From assembly GCA_019916065.1 (NCBI GenBank), contig CM034234.1, forward strand, positions 2,428,963 through 2,492,962: a stretch of 64,000 bases of DNA. Direction: 5' to 3'. The translations under genes and the position numbers were made by a program. This document shows, piece by piece, positions 45,676-58,350 of the stretch. This stretch comes from Vitellaria paradoxa (taxonomy: Eukaryota > Streptophyta > Magnoliopsida > Ericales > Sapotaceae). The notes under the pieces are model-generated. The model made no database searches and was not told where the DNA came from. It saw only the letters and a list, made by a program, of their open reading frames with translations. Within the stretch, counting starts at the first letter, position 1. Every line of letters starts with the position of its first letter.

Positions 45676-45796
45676 TGTGTTTGGCATCTCAAAAAATTTC
45701 AAAAATTTTCAAATCTTTCCAATCAAATTTTGCCACCTATCATTTTTACATCACATCAACCTCAACTTTTGAATTTTTTTGGGTCTCCAAACACCC
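45676..45796. mobile_element. about 121-bp MITE in exon 2 of NPF copy C
   Basis: Ends gtgtttggcatctc and, reversed, gggtgtttggagaccc. It replaces about 38 bp of coding sequence present in copy B (codons for helix 1/2 residues). The core cacctatcatttttacatca is shared with related MITEs in the window. Confidence 0.7.
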
Positions 45797-46045
45797 GTGA
45801 TCACGCACGCTGCAGGAATAATAAACATTTGGTGGAGCATTGCTTCGATGCTACCAATAGGCTTTGCCTTCCTTGTCGATACTTTCATGGGAAAGACTAT
45901 AAAATGCTGCCAATCTCCAGCATTTCCTACAGTGTTGTGAGTGCCGGCTTACTACAAACTCCCTATTTAATTTGTTTTTCTCTTATTTCTGATTTGGTGT
46001 TGCTTTGAGTCAAATTATTAGTTACTGTTCTTTAATTTGTTGCAC

Positions 46046-46081
<36 letters not shown>

Positions 46082-48497
46082 TTGGACAAATTTCTACACA
46101 CATACAGAAACTACCATGGATAACATAGTTTGGCAATATATAATAGAGACTGATAAATGCGTCAATTATAAGCAGTGATAGCAATTGTTGGTAATGCGAG
46201 GGGATGGGTAGACCAAAATTAACATGAGTAGAAATAATATCGAAAAACATTGATCCATGTGGTTTAACAGAAGAAATTACCCTTAATTGAGCAGAATTTA
46301 AAAAAAAAAAAAAATCCATGCAACCGATCCTACTGAATTGAGAAAAAATTGAGTATATAGAAACTAAGACGGTTCCTATCCTGTCCACTAAGGCTAACAA
46401 TTTGGGTGATAAGGGTCCAAAAATATTAAAAAGACCTACAGTTCCCAAGTGATTCATGATTCCATATTATCTACCAAGCGCAGTTGGTCAATGTAGAGCT
46501 TCCAAGTTTGGAAGCCAATGTTACATCCTAGATAAAGTTTGGGGAAAGCTTAAATCTGGGGATTGTTTGCATGATTTGAAGACTGATTGCATCTAAAACA
46601 TTTCTCTTAGAAGAAAATGACTTGATTCGGGAAGGGGTTGGGCTTTCTATCTTTGTCGACACCACCTGTCCTTTCTAATTCCACAGGGACCTGCGGTGGA
46701 TACCGACCAGAATGCATAGGTGACACGCAAAAGGCCCTCTTCTACACTGCATTAGCTTTAATTGCCGTGGGAGTATCCGGTCACAGAGTCTCTCTAGATT
46801 CATTTCTTGAGCGGCACATTCCAAATGTCGGTAAAGAGAATGGTCCAGATTCAGATAAAAAAACTCCAGATTCAGATCAAAAAGCTCCCTTTCAAGTTGC
46901 AGGAATCATTGGTGTGGTTCTCCTACCCATAGTTGGAGGTTTTGCACTTCCATATATAAAGCCATGGTCTATTAGGTTAGGAATTCCAGCAATATGTACC
47001 CTGGTGGCAACATGTCTGTTCTGGAGTGGATCATTCTTGTGGGGATCATATTCAAAGAAACCTGATGAGCTGCCGGGGAGTCCATTAACAACTGCGCTCA
47101 GAGTCTTTGCAGCCTCTGTTTGCAATATTAGCAAAAAACTTCCAAGCGATCCTAATCAGCTATACAGTAAAGATGACAAGGCAAAGTCAACACTGCCTCC
47201 CACCCGTGGCCTCAGGTTTCAACTCTTATTTTCGTGTCAACTTTATTGTGGTCTAAAGTCTCACTTAAACATCCATTGACATGTCAACACTCAATACTCA
47301 CAAATTGCTCTGCATGGATATAAACTTCATTTTATTTGGAAAATGTGTTATATTATTGATGAATTTCTTCATCATTGTATATAATTTTGGAAGTGCAGGT
47401 GCTTAGACAAGCAGCGATCATATTGGATCCAAAAACTCAAGAAGAGCAAGAGAAAAATAGATGGAAACTCTGCAGCGTTGCAGAAGTAGAAGAAACCAAA
47501 ATTGGTATTCGGATAATCCCAATGTGGGTGACTTTCATTGTCATTGGGACAGTTAGTTCCATTGGAAACACTTACTTTCTCGAGCAAGCAAATCACATGG
47601 ATCGCAGGGTTGGGAGTCTGAAGGTCCCTCTTCCCGTCCTCCTAATGTTCTTTGACTTTTCAAAGTCACAGTCTGTTAAATTATACTTCCATTTCACAAA
47701 TTGGTTGAATCGATTAGATTAAAAAAATTTGCTCCCCCCACTGGAATTGCATTAGCGATGATATTCTCAATACTAAGTTGCATTGCTGCTGCAAAAGTGG
47801 AAACTCGAAGGCTAGGTGTGATTAGGGGGCATGGTTTGCTTGACAAGCCTGAAGGAAGAATCCGAATGACTATATTTTCGTTGGTTCCACAGTTTCTCCT
47901 TCTGGGGGCCCTGGATGGAATTTCTGAATATAGCATCAAGAATTTCTTCAAAGATCAATCTCCTCCGTCAATGACAAACTACCTTAAGTTTTTCACCGAT
48001 GGAGTCCGTGGTTTAGGAATCATGGGCAGTGTTCTTTCTGTATATGTGGTGTGGAAGGTCAGCGAGAGCGGAGGGAGACCAAATTGGTTCCAAAAGACCT
48101 TAAATTAGAGTCGCTTGGATAATTACTATTGGACGCTAGCCGCATTGAGTTCTGTTAATGTTTTGCTATACATTTTGGTGTCATGTTTCTATCCCTACAG
48201 GGAACCTGAAACAGTCGGTGATGGGGAAGCGCCAGACGTTGATGGATTCAATACGCCTTGTGATGAAAATTCACGCGTCTGCTGCTGCTGTTAGGTAGTT
48301 GGCGTTGATTTTTTTTGTTTTGTTTTGTTTTGTTTTAGTCGTGTGCGCAATTTGTTCATTATTGTTACGATGTTTTAGTAAAACTCGTCAAAGAAATTTT
48401 TGTTACATGAACCAAGCCAGAGATGAAGTGGGTTGACTTCAAAAGCAACAGAAATTTCAATATTGATAATTTCAAGCTGTTTATTGTGAGATATTAA

Positions 48498-48838
48498 GGT
48501 GTTATTTGATTTATTTTTCTATTTTCTGTTTTTTATTTTTATTTTCTATTTTTTGTTTTGAGCTCACTTTTTATTTTGTACTTTTGAAAATAAAGAAAAC
48601 AGTTTAAAACTCATTTGATTACTTATGTTTTCAAATTTTGTTTTTGAATACAAAAAATGAGTTTACACGTAAAATAAAAAATTGTAAAAAATCGTTCTTA
48701 GAGTTTTTAACCAAAAAAAAAAAAGAAAAATCTCAAAAAAAGAAAGAAACAGTGCATTTTTTATTTTCTCATTTTAAGATTTTTAATATATAAAACAAAA
48801 ATAAAAAACAGAAAATAAAAAATAAACCAAATGTTACC
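48498..48838. mobile_element. 341-bp Tourist-like MITE, only in unit 2
   Basis: TAA flanks are at 48495-48497 and 48839-48841. Ends are GGTGTTATTTGATTTATT and, reversed, GGTAACATTTGGTTTATT, an 18-bp near-perfect inverted repeat. Unit 1 shows no such insertion after tttcaagttgtttat (about 42460). Same family as 17651-17989. Confidence 0.82.
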
Positions 48839-49070
48839 TAATATTTTCAATTATTAATTGCTTAGATTAGGATATGTTTGCCACGTGAACCATAAATCTA
48901 CATGATAAATGAAAAAGTCATTGATAGGTTTTTTTGGTTATTATACCAGATGGTAAGACACAATAAATTATTTCAAGTGATTGTCACATAATACTTCAAT
49001 GAATTATGATTTTAGAGTTAACAAAGTGAAAAATTACCTATCAGAGAGGCAGATCATCTTGATGTTGAAT

Positions 49071-50503
49071 AACTAGAATATTATTTTATAGGTATTTGAA
49101 TCACAATGGAAATTTAACAATGATGGTGATGATTACACGGAAAATTGTCCCTAAAAGGCTTAAAACACATTGTAAACTGAACAATTTGATGAAAAGGCTT
49201 ATCTTGCATTCTTGGTACTTCACTACCCTTATGTGCAGTCTCTTATAGCATTCAGAAAGAGCTGCATTTCAATGGAGGGCAAAGGAGCATTCTAATTGAT
49301 AGTAGAGGTCTGCCCACTAATTATTATGCCTTTTGTCTGTTCATCTCTATTGTCTGAACAGAGGTCAATTTGCTCCTTTCTACACTCTTTTGCTTGATTT
49401 TCTTCATTTCAGTAGATGGCATTGCATCAACTTTAAGACTACTTTCCCCATACAAAATATATTGGAGGGGACGACATCTATTGACATCTATACAAGAGTC
49501 AAGTATTTATCCACGTGGAGACAAATGTATTAATTAGACCTAACAATGAACCAACCATGCCATTCAAATTCTAAAGAGGTAAAGGCAAAAATAAATAAAT
49601 AAATAAATAATTTTTGGATTAATATAACGATAAAAGCATAATGATCTAGGTATTGAACATTTGTTTTTTTTTTTTTTTTTTTGTCTTCACTAATCAAGAA
49701 TTCAAAAGATATTAACCACGAATAGTTTGCCAAATAAATGTGTATATCATATAGCGCATAACATCTCCTTTGTAATTTAATTTTAGAAATAAAATTGTTT
49801 CATAATCTTTTTTAGGGTTACCGAAAACTTACCAATTATTAATTTTAATAGTCAATGTGTGACCAAAAACTTCATAGACTTTGAATTATTAAAAAATAAA
49901 TAAATAAAAGTAAAGAAAAATTGTTTCGTTCTATTTATTAGCCAATGTAAATGCATTATATTAATTAGCTGAACCTTCATATAATAAGTTCCATTATAGT
50001 CATTTTAATGAAACTGGGTTCTAGGGGACTGCAGTGAGAGAATCCACTGCAGGGGCTGAAATGAGTCAATTTACGATCAAGATGTAATTGCATCAAATCT
50101 AATGGTATTAATTCAATGTAATAAAAATAAATTCAAAATAAAAATAAAACAAAATCTGATTGAAAGATATGAAAAATATGAAAAAAACACATTATATTAA
50201 AATGTAATTATATCCTAATCGTTGATTGACCCACTACAGAAATTACAATGAATTCCTCCACTACAGCCCACTGAAATACTGCCCCCTGTAACCCATCATT
50301 GATGTCTTCTAATTATTAATATTTTTTCAAAGAAGGGAGAGATAGCTAATTCCATTATTTCTCGGCCTTACATAAATTAATATTATCAGTTAATTAATTA
50401 ATGAATCTTTCTTTCAATAAAAAATAATAGTAATAAATAAATAATAAAGAGACAGAGAGCGCTACACTTAAAGAAACGTATAGGAAGTGTAATTAGAAAA
50501 ATG
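49071..50503. other. intergenic with one MITE-like palindrome
   Basis: No gene. At about 50030-50275 the sequence has long imperfect inverted arms: ctgcagtgagagaatccact then acgatcaagatgtaattgca on the left, and the reverse complement reads ctgtagtggaggaattc then acgattaggatataattaca. This is a probable 245-bp MITE; no target duplicate identified. Confidence 0.5.
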
Positions 50504-50779
50504 TTACTTACAAAAAAAAAAGCCTAGAAAAATATTAAAATAAAAAATAAAAGAATTAAAAAAAAAAAACTTTAATTTAACCCATGCCCAAACGCGGCAC
50601 GCCACGACACCGCATAGCATATTGGCAGGTCGGGTTTCCTTTCTTGGAGAGAACTCAAACACCAGAGGGAGGGAGAAAGAGAGGTAGGGACAGGAACAAT
50701 TGGGGATTTTTGCAGAGCGACCTTCCAACTAAAGCGTCGGAATTGAGGCGTCAGATCAGAGCAGAGGAGTAGTTAAGCG

Positions 50780-53700
50780 ATGGACGTGATAAAGACACAG
50801 CAAGTATCAGCGAGGCCGATCGAGAAAGTGATAGTCCATCCGCTGGTGCTTCTCAGCATCGTCGACCACTACAACAGAGTCGCCAAGGACACTCGCAAGC
50901 GCGTCATCGGAGTTCTCCTCGGCAGCTCCTTCAAAGGCACCGTCGACGTCTCCAACAGCTACGCAGGTCCCCTTCTCTCTTACGCTTTTTGTCTTTAGAT
51001 CTGAAACTTCTTCTGATTGTTCTTGTTTTCTGGTTCCAAGTCAATCCTTTTTTTTTTTCTATCACATTCTTTAAACCTAGGTATTGAAGTAAGTTGTTAC
51101 TACCAGGGTTTTTGTGTAAGTTTCTATCAAAAGTTGGATTTTTGATTGGTTTAATTTTGTTTGGTTTTTGGAAGGAATGAAGGGAAACAGGGTAAATAAT
51201 GAGATATTATAGAGGCGAATCTTCTAAAAGTTGCTTCCTTTTTAATGGATTTCTAAGAATTTTTGTTTAGTTATGCTCTTTTGTTGTGCTTTAAGCTCCT
51301 GATAGTGAATTAAAGGTTGTAAGACGTTTATCTTTGATTTTACTTTGCTATATGTCGCAGATGGTTTGGAACCTGCACGAGCTATTTTTTTTTAAATGTT
51401 TTGCTTTCAATTTTGTTTTAGCTATTCAATGTCATGGTTGAATTTTGTCTGTAGTTATGTTACGTTTGTTAGTTCTAATAGGCAGGTGATTCGATTTGGT
51501 GATGCTGTATAGGTTATTACGTCTGTTAAATGTTTTGGTGGTGTTTGGATGGCAAAAAATTACAAGAAAAGCACAAAAAGTTAATGTAAAAATGATATGT
51601 GGTGAAATTTGATTGAAAAAAATTGAAAAAAGTTGATAAAAGTTGGTGGGTTTTGATAAACCAAACATTTATTTTTGTTTGGAAAAATGAAAAGAATGTT
51701 ACCATATTCTAGAAGATCCATGCAATGCAAGCTTGTGCTTGTTTTTTGGGAAGCATTATCTTGTTGGGCTCTCTCTGTGCTTTTGGACATCCTTATCCCT
51801 AGTACTGGTGATTCATAGGAATTAACACTAGTAATGTAATTCTTTGAGATGTGAGGAGGTTACACTTTAGCCATTTCTTACACTTTTAACATTAATGGGA
51901 ATTTTTCTATTCAATGCCACAATGCTACTTCCCAAACCCATGGTCTCTAGGAGTGGAAATCCTTTTGCTGAATCTGTCATCTAAAGTTCTCTTACTGGAT
52001 TGGTTTTTCCCTTTTTCCTAATTCAGGGTGTTCTAGTCTTTTACTTTGTATGGTTGACTTTGGTTTCTGAAATTTTATATCTTATGTAATGAGTTATATC
52101 AATATTTACTAGTGTTTTTAAAATGGAAGAACCTTTTTTTTTTTTTTGTGTAGTACCTTTCGAAGAAGATGACAAGGATCCAAGCATATGGTTTCTTGAC
52201 CACAATTACCATGAATCAATGTTCTCCATGTTCAAAAGGATAAATGGTGCATATTCAACTTTAGTGGCAATAATCAGGCGTGCCTTTAATTAATTTTTGA
52301 GATTGTCATAACTAAATTGTTTCTTATTAATGTGTGAAATTGTCATAGCAAAGGAGCATGTTGTGGGTTGGTACAGCACAGGCCCGAAATTGCGGGAGAA
52401 TGACCTAGATGTTCACAGTTTATTTAATGAGTAAGATAATTGATCCTTTCTATAATACTACTCTAGAAAAATTGCTTCTTGTGCTAGTGAAATTTCATGC
52501 TACATTTTTTTTCATTTATTTTTTTCCTTTTCTTTGATCTATCCAATCTATTAATGACTTGGCAAGACTTTCCCTTTGTCCAATTCAGCTTTGGATACAA
52601 ACCCTGTTAATCTACAATTGGTAGGATCCAACCAAGGCAAGACTTCCTCTTTGCCGATGCTGCTTGGATGAATCCTGTTTGACTCCAGCATTAAACCCTG
52701 TTAATCTGCTATTTGTAGGAAAATGATATGACAGTCTTGGCAGGACCAGAAGTTAATTCAGCCTGTTCTGCCTTTTGTTTTTTCTTTCCCTTCCAAAAAT
52801 CAATGTCATGCTAGAACTTGTGGTGAATACCTTATAAATAAATTCCTAGTAATTCTCTTTGGCTTTCTTATAAACAATATGAGATCTTTTATTTATTTTT
52901 TATTTATTTTTCATCTGCACACAATACTAAAAGCAGCCGTCTAGACGAGATGACTGCACAGCTAATATCAATTCAAACTTTCCCTGGCTTCTTCATTGGG
53001 AAGAAGTGGCATGTTGAAGATTCTGAACCATAACATTAACTGGCAAGAATCAAGAAATACAACATAAAATAGTTGAACATGCTTTGCTAGTCTATCTAAT
53101 TTACATTGTTGCATCTGAGTCTAGTACATTGGCTATTGCATTGCTTTAAGGTGGCCAAATGATATATTTGGCTATGAAGCACGGATACGGATACGGATAC
53201 GGATACGGATGCGGGTACGGGTACGGGTGCGGATACGGATACGGGATACGGCAATTTTAAAAAAATGAGGATACGGGTACGGCAAAGATACGGTAAAAAA
53301 ATAAAATAAAATATATTTTTTTATTTAAAATCATTTTGAAGATAGCATGTATGTACTACTAAATATTTTATAAATAACAATTATATAGTTTGAAAAATAC
53401 CATTCAATCCATAAATTAACATCATTCATACTCAAAACTACCAACATCATTCATACACAAAACACAAATATAACAAAAAGTATCAAATACAATTTCATAC
53501 ATCCCAAAATAAAAATAGTTTTTTCATTTCCTAAATTTTAGTTAGATCAAACTTCAATCATATCAATCTATTTTAGTTAATTATAGTTTGGCCCCTACTA
53601 AAATTTTATCATATCAATTGTACCCCCAAAAAGGTTTAAAATATTACATTTTAGACTCCCGCCGTATCCTGGCCGTATCCTTCCTGTATCCTAGCCGTAT

Positions 53701-56700
53701 CTCAGCCGTATCCTATGCAAAATTTAAAATAAAAAATTAGGATACGCCACATGGCGTATCCGATACGTATCCGGCCGTATCCTAGCCGTATCCGTATCCC
53801 CGAAGTATCTGATACGAGTGCGGCGCCTAATTCGAAGTATCCGTGCTTCATAGATATTTGGAAACGAAGTAAAGATAGCCTTGTTCTCTTTAATTATTAA
53901 TATTATTGATATCATTTGTGATAGCCTAGATGAAGGCTTTGCAGGAAAGAATTAGAATTCTATTGAAAATATATTTTAAATCTGTGAAACCATTGTAATA
54001 GTTCTTTTGTGGAACTTGATCACCATCATGTTGCTCTTCATGAAGAAAACTCTGATGTATCTTCAGTTGAACATCACCAAGACAAACTCTCCTGGAGCAT
54101 TAGTGTCCATCTAATGAATGTCCTCCCAATAGAATTAACCTTTCTCTAGGCTTGTATTGGCCACTTGTAATCCATTTCTGTGTACTTTTAGCTGTAGGTT
54201 TTAAAAGCATTGCTCCCTGCTTCAGCATTTAGGCATTATTTGCGAAATATCTTCAATTCGGTTGACCAAAATATGCAGCATTTTAGGGTAGTTCATGTTT
54301 GCTGGGTAAAATACTGTTCTATTTTATGTTGAAAAATAAGCACGTTTGGTTGGAAAAATAAATGTCCATTGGGGAATTTTTCAAAATCAAACTATAGGTA
54401 CCAGTACCACCTTTATCTGTCTCTTATTTCTTTAATTTTTGGGACTTTTTATTATATATTTTCTTTATCATCTATCTCCCTTATTGGTCAATGATTGTTC
54501 TCATTGCAGTTATGTTCCAAATCCTGTCTTGGTCATAATAGACGTCCAACCTAAGGAGCTTGGAATACCCAGCAAGGCTTACTATGCTGTTGAAGAGGTT
54601 AAAGAGGTAAATGACATTTGTTTTTAATTTAAAAGCTGTTGTGCTTAGTTGGTCATATGTGTTGAACGTGAAATGTATGAGATTGGTTGCTAACCAATAC
54701 TTGATGAGAATCTCTCCGTGAATAGTAACGGGAAACTGAAAAAAATCACCAAGTTTGTGTCTATGATATTATTTGTTGAAATATCATTTTAGAGTTGAAT
54801 CAAATTAATAGTCAATTTTGGTTGCAGAATGCTACTCAGAAGAGTCAGAAAGTGTTTGTTCATGTACCCTCCGAAATTGCTGCTCATGAAGTCGAGGAAA
54901 TTGGTATTCATTTTTCTACTTACCTATTTGTTTCCTTTGAAGTTACAGAACATGCAATCTGCTTTCTTTGTTGAGTACTTGACCATCATGATTTTCATGT
55001 TTCATGTCAACAGGAGTAGAGCACCTGCTAAGGGATGTGAAGGATACGACCATTAGCACACTTGCAACTGAGGTTTATATTTTTTCTTATTATAAGTTTA
55101 CAGTGCAGTTTTTTCTTCTACTTAATAGTGGAGAATTGAAGCATCTGCTTATGAATTAGTTTCCAGTGCAGTTGTTTCTCTTCATTGATTTTCTTTATTT
55201 ATTAGCTTACTCACAGGCATTTTAGGCCCCATTTGACGAAACTTCTAGTTTTTAGTTTTTTATTTTATTTTTTAGAAAACTGAACACGAAAACTTGTTTG
55301 ATAAATTTGTTTCCCAAAAAAAAAAAAAAAATGAAAACTATTTTCAAAAATTTTAAAATTATGGAAACATAAAAATGTGTTTTCTGAGGTTTTCATTTTT
55401 AGTTCTCATTTCCCTCATCACCACCACAACCACCATCACCACTCATGGCCACCGCCACTACTATCCACCATTGTCGCCGGTCACCCTCCCAATATCATGA
55501 CGACCAACCAACAGCTATTGCCGTTAGTTTTCAAGTTTTTGCTCGTATTTTTGTTTTTTTGTTTTTTTTTTTTCTCCTCACTACGAAAATGAAAACGTAA
55601 AAACAAAAAACTGAACATACAAAATGAAAACTTGCAGCTTTATCAATGGGTGCCTTATAGTCGATCACAAGAAGAATTTTAAACATCACTTTGCTTTGCT
55701 TTGCTTTTTGTACAGGTTACAGGAAAACTTGCTGCCTTGAAGGGTTTGGATGCACGACTACAAGAAATACGAGGTTATCTTGATCTTGTTGTCGATGGGA
55801 AGCTTCCTTTAAATCATGAAATCCTTTACCATTTACAGGTAATCTCCTTTATTGGCCCTCCACTTAGGGAACCCGCACTGTTGTTTAGCGCTTATTATCT
55901 TCTTCTTTACATGTTTCATATATGCTGTTCTATAAAACACTATAAAACAGGATGTATTCAACCTTCTTCCAAATCTGAATGTGGCTGAGCTAGTCAAGGC
56001 ATTTGCTGGTAAATATATTGTACAGAAGAAAGTAAAGATTTTAAGTTTTGACTTCCATCTATCTATCTCAAGCAGGTCTGTTTTGTCAACTTCTTAAATC
56101 TTTTGTTTTATGTTTATCCCCTTTATCTGCAGTGAAAACAAATGATATGATGTTGGTCATCTATCTTTCCTCCTTGATCAGAAGTGTGATAGCGCTTCAC
56201 AACCTGATTAATAACAAGGTAACATTCAGTAATCATGGCTTTACCGGTACCTAATTAAGATAGACACACGTTGGGAGGAAAAAGTAAAACTGATATCCTT
56301 GTTATAGAAATTACTAGGTGGTCTTTTAGATGAAAATTTGTTGCGTATTAATTTCATTGGAAACCAAATGTGGATGGTTAAAATGAGCCTGCCACTTGGT
56401 GCGACTGGGCAGGAATGCTGCTCCACAACCTGTTGCCTTGATGATTATTGGTCATGGTTGAACTTATTGTGGGGTCCATCTTAATGGGGACACCAATGGA
56501 TGACCTGGAGCTGTCTTGATGTTCCAGCCAGGCCCATTTAGTATTTTCTTGAAAATTGGACTGGCAATATACTTGTATTTGAGGTGACTATATTTACAAA
56601 CTCATTTTTCCCATTGCTCCCCCCCCCCCTTGCTTGTTTTATTGTCTATCAGATGCTTAACAAAGAACACGAAAAGACTGAGGATTTGAAGCCTTCTACT

Positions 56701-56724
56701 GTCCCGGCTGCTGCTGGGAGCTGA
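50780..56724 (+). CDS. RPN8: 26S proteasome lid subunit RPN8 / PSMD7 (non-catalytic MPN protein)
   Basis: Ten exons: 50780-50966, 52154-52246, 52349-52430, 54510-54606, 54828-54903, 55014-55072, 55716-55838, 55951-56008, 56133-56218, 56653-56724. All have GT-AG borders and compatible phases and give 310 residues, the usual plant length. RPN8 pairs with the deubiquitinase RPN11 in the proteasome regulatory particle lid. The MPN domain covers about residues 14-150 ([27 protein letters not shown]). Where active JAMM proteases have HSHP the sequence reads VGWYSTGP, so the metal site is absent, as expected for RPN8. The C-terminal helical region ([16 protein letters not shown] and after) matches the lid-bundle part. 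The leader is purine-rich. Introns 1, 3 and 6 contain transposons that leave splice sites intact. It is a housekeeping gene with no lesion. Confidence 0.97.
51538..51668. mobile_element. about 131-bp MITE in RPN8 intron 1
   Basis: Begins ggtgtttggatggcaaaaaa and ends gataaaccaaacat before TTA; imperfect inverted ends. The core gtaaaaatgatatgtggtg is shared with 20208-20358 and, reversed, with 45071 and 45676. Confidence 0.62.
53172..53853. mobile_element. 682-bp non-autonomous element with GGATAC arrays and 8-bp duplication, in RPN8 intron 3
   Basis: The identical octamer ATATTTGG flanks the element at 53164-53171 and 53854-53861. The inverted ends are 17 bp and perfect: ctatgaagcacggatac on the left and gtatccgtgcttcatag on the right. 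Inside the left end are repeated ggatac/gggtac hexamers (53187-53260), and inside the right end repeated ccgtatcc (53660-53800). The centre is AT-rich and noncoding. An eight-base duplication is typical of the hAT superfamily. Confidence 0.85.
55225..55654. mobile_element. 430-bp Tourist-like MITE in RPN8 intron 6
   Basis: TTA flanks are at 55222-55224 and 55655-55657. Ends are GGCCCCATTTGACGAAAC and, reversed, GGCACCCATTGATAAAGC. It contains a cac/ccac-rich stretch (55418-55470). The splice acceptor of exon 7 is 61 bp away and intact. Confidence 0.72.
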
Positions 56725-58206
56725 ATGTGGATTTTAATGGGTCCATACGTGATAAGAGCCTAAGCTAAAGTGTAGAGCGAGCAAGGGAACCTTCTCTTAT
56801 ACTCCATTTTGAAGGTTCTGTAGGGAAAATTTTTAAAATTTTCTGTCATGCGGCTGGAGACCTAGTCTTCAATCTTGAGTTTCATTGCTGCTGGTGGTTT
56901 ATTATGTATGGGTGAATTGTGATCTGCTTGGCCGTCAATTATACCATTTTTAATTGCGGCGAAAAATAGCTCTAAAATTTGTTTTATTCAGATTCATGTC
57001 TCCTCTCAACCTTTATGTTGACTGCAGTCTTTTTTTTTTTAATTATCTTTTTTCCCTTTTCATTTATCCATTGGAGTTTTTTGAACTTTAAAGACAGGTC
57101 AAGTCGATTGGTTGGTAATCTTTAAAGACAGGTCAAGTTGATGGGTTAGTACTTTCCCTGGGTGGATTCATTGTGCTTGATGTGACTCCCAGTCTACTAG
57201 AATGGTATAGATTTTGTCCTGCTGTCCATTTGCCTGCAGGCTTGTCCTATTTTGCTTTGGTATTTCCAAGAGTTTTCCATCTAAATCATGGAGAACGGCA
57301 GTCTATAGGAACTTTATGGATAGACTTTTTCCGTTTAAGAGTCAATTTTTTTGTTTCTCGCCAAAATTGGTAAGTAACAGTGTTTGGTTGGTAAAAAATG
57401 AGGTAAAAGGTAAAAATGTGACATAAAAGTGAATTGTGAAAATTTTTTATAGTGTCAAACAGGGTAGTAGAGGGGTTATTATTAAAGTAAAACGTTTCAA
57501 GGTGTAGGTTAGCAACCTAGATCGCTTTTTTTGGGGGGTTGAAGCTCGAGCCACATACTCTTATTTTATTTCATTATTATTATTATTATTATTATTATCA
57601 TGATGTTCAATTTCAGTGCATTTGTAAATGAATGAACTTGGAAGAATTTTATGCCAAACTTGTTTGAGTCGAGCTTGAGTTGTTTATGAATAATTTTTAA
57701 TTACTAATAAAATATTGTCATCACAGCCAAGTTTGTTTTAGTAGCAAGAAATAATTTTACTTTATTGTAATTTACATGTTGTTGCATCAATATATTTCTA
57801 TTGTAATTATTAACGTAAAATTGTAATATATATAATTACTAATTTTTATAGCTATAACATGTAAATATAAAATATTATTGTGTTGCATAATTGGTCAAAG
57901 AGTAATTATTAAAATACAAATGGTTTAATTAAAAATTCAATAAATTGTAATGTAATTTTTAAAAGAAAAAACTAATCATATATAATAATGTAAATATACA
58001 ACAAAAATTAACTCAAACAAAATTGTATATTATTTTATTATATATAAATGTGAAATGAATTTGTTCATTTGTTAAATGAGTGAATTGAATTCATAAATAA
58101 TCAAATCTAAGTCTGGTTTATAAAGGTTTGATTAGAACACGCATGGCTAGGGGCAATGTTATGTTATTTATTTTTTAACTAATTATTAAAAAATAATTTA
58201 AATTAA
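56725..58206. other. RPN8 3' flank and spacer
   Basis: The first few hundred bases are the likely 3' UTR of RPN8. Farther on are a possible small MITE at about 57373-57466 (gtgtttggttggtaaaaaat ... agtgtcaaacaggg), an att/tta trinucleotide array at 57574-57598 and AT-rich filler. No gene. Confidence 0.5.
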
Positions 58207-58350
58207 GAGTGTGTTTGGAGTGATAAGAAGTGAGATAAAATAGGATAAATTATGAGTTTGTAATTTGTTCAGTGATATAAAAAGTAAAAAATTTTATAAA
58301 TTTTTAAAAACTTTAAAATTTTTAACAAAATTCAGTGCACTAAAAGCACG
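58207..58350. mobile_element. 144-bp Tourist-like MITE (8308 family)
   Basis: TAA is at 58204-58206 and TTA at 58351-58353. It begins gagtgtgtttggagtgataa with agtgagataaaat, the reverse of the family right end. The far end has diverged. Confidence 0.6.

Larger units (their letters stand above)
44839..48294 (+). pseudogene. NRT1/PTR family (NPF) transporter, copy C, disrupted
   Basis: Exons correspond to copy B: 44839-44863, 45631-45936, 46635-47215 and 47399-48294. Exon 3 is fully open and preserves the B lesion site in frame, so it is the better guide to the ancestral protein. Exon 2 has lost about 38 bp and gained a MITE at 45676-45796, and has an added A near 45893. Exon 4 lacks one base near 47411 (aagcagcg against aaggcagcg in B), another indel follows near 47716, and an in-frame TAG occurs at 48106-48108 where B has AAG. 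The tail ends with four cysteines and TAG at 48292-48294. It cannot make a full transporter. Confidence 0.88.
37114..49070. repeat. tandem duplication of an about 6-kb NPF gene unit
   Basis: Unit 1 (about 37114-42860) and unit 2 (about 43240-49070) align along their length: upstream flank (gtgtataagtaatttt near 37249 and 43332), leader, all exons, introns with an AT array at the same place (40056 and 46050), and 3' flank (aaactcgtcaaagaaattttt near 42356 and 48381). Offsets grow from 5.7 to 6.0 kb because of small insertions. Confidence 0.88.

Noticed and set aside
53187..53260. Telomere-like or centromere-like satellite (GGATAC repeats)
   Set aside because: The hexamer is not the plant telomere repeat, and the array is confined to the subterminal part of a bounded transposon.
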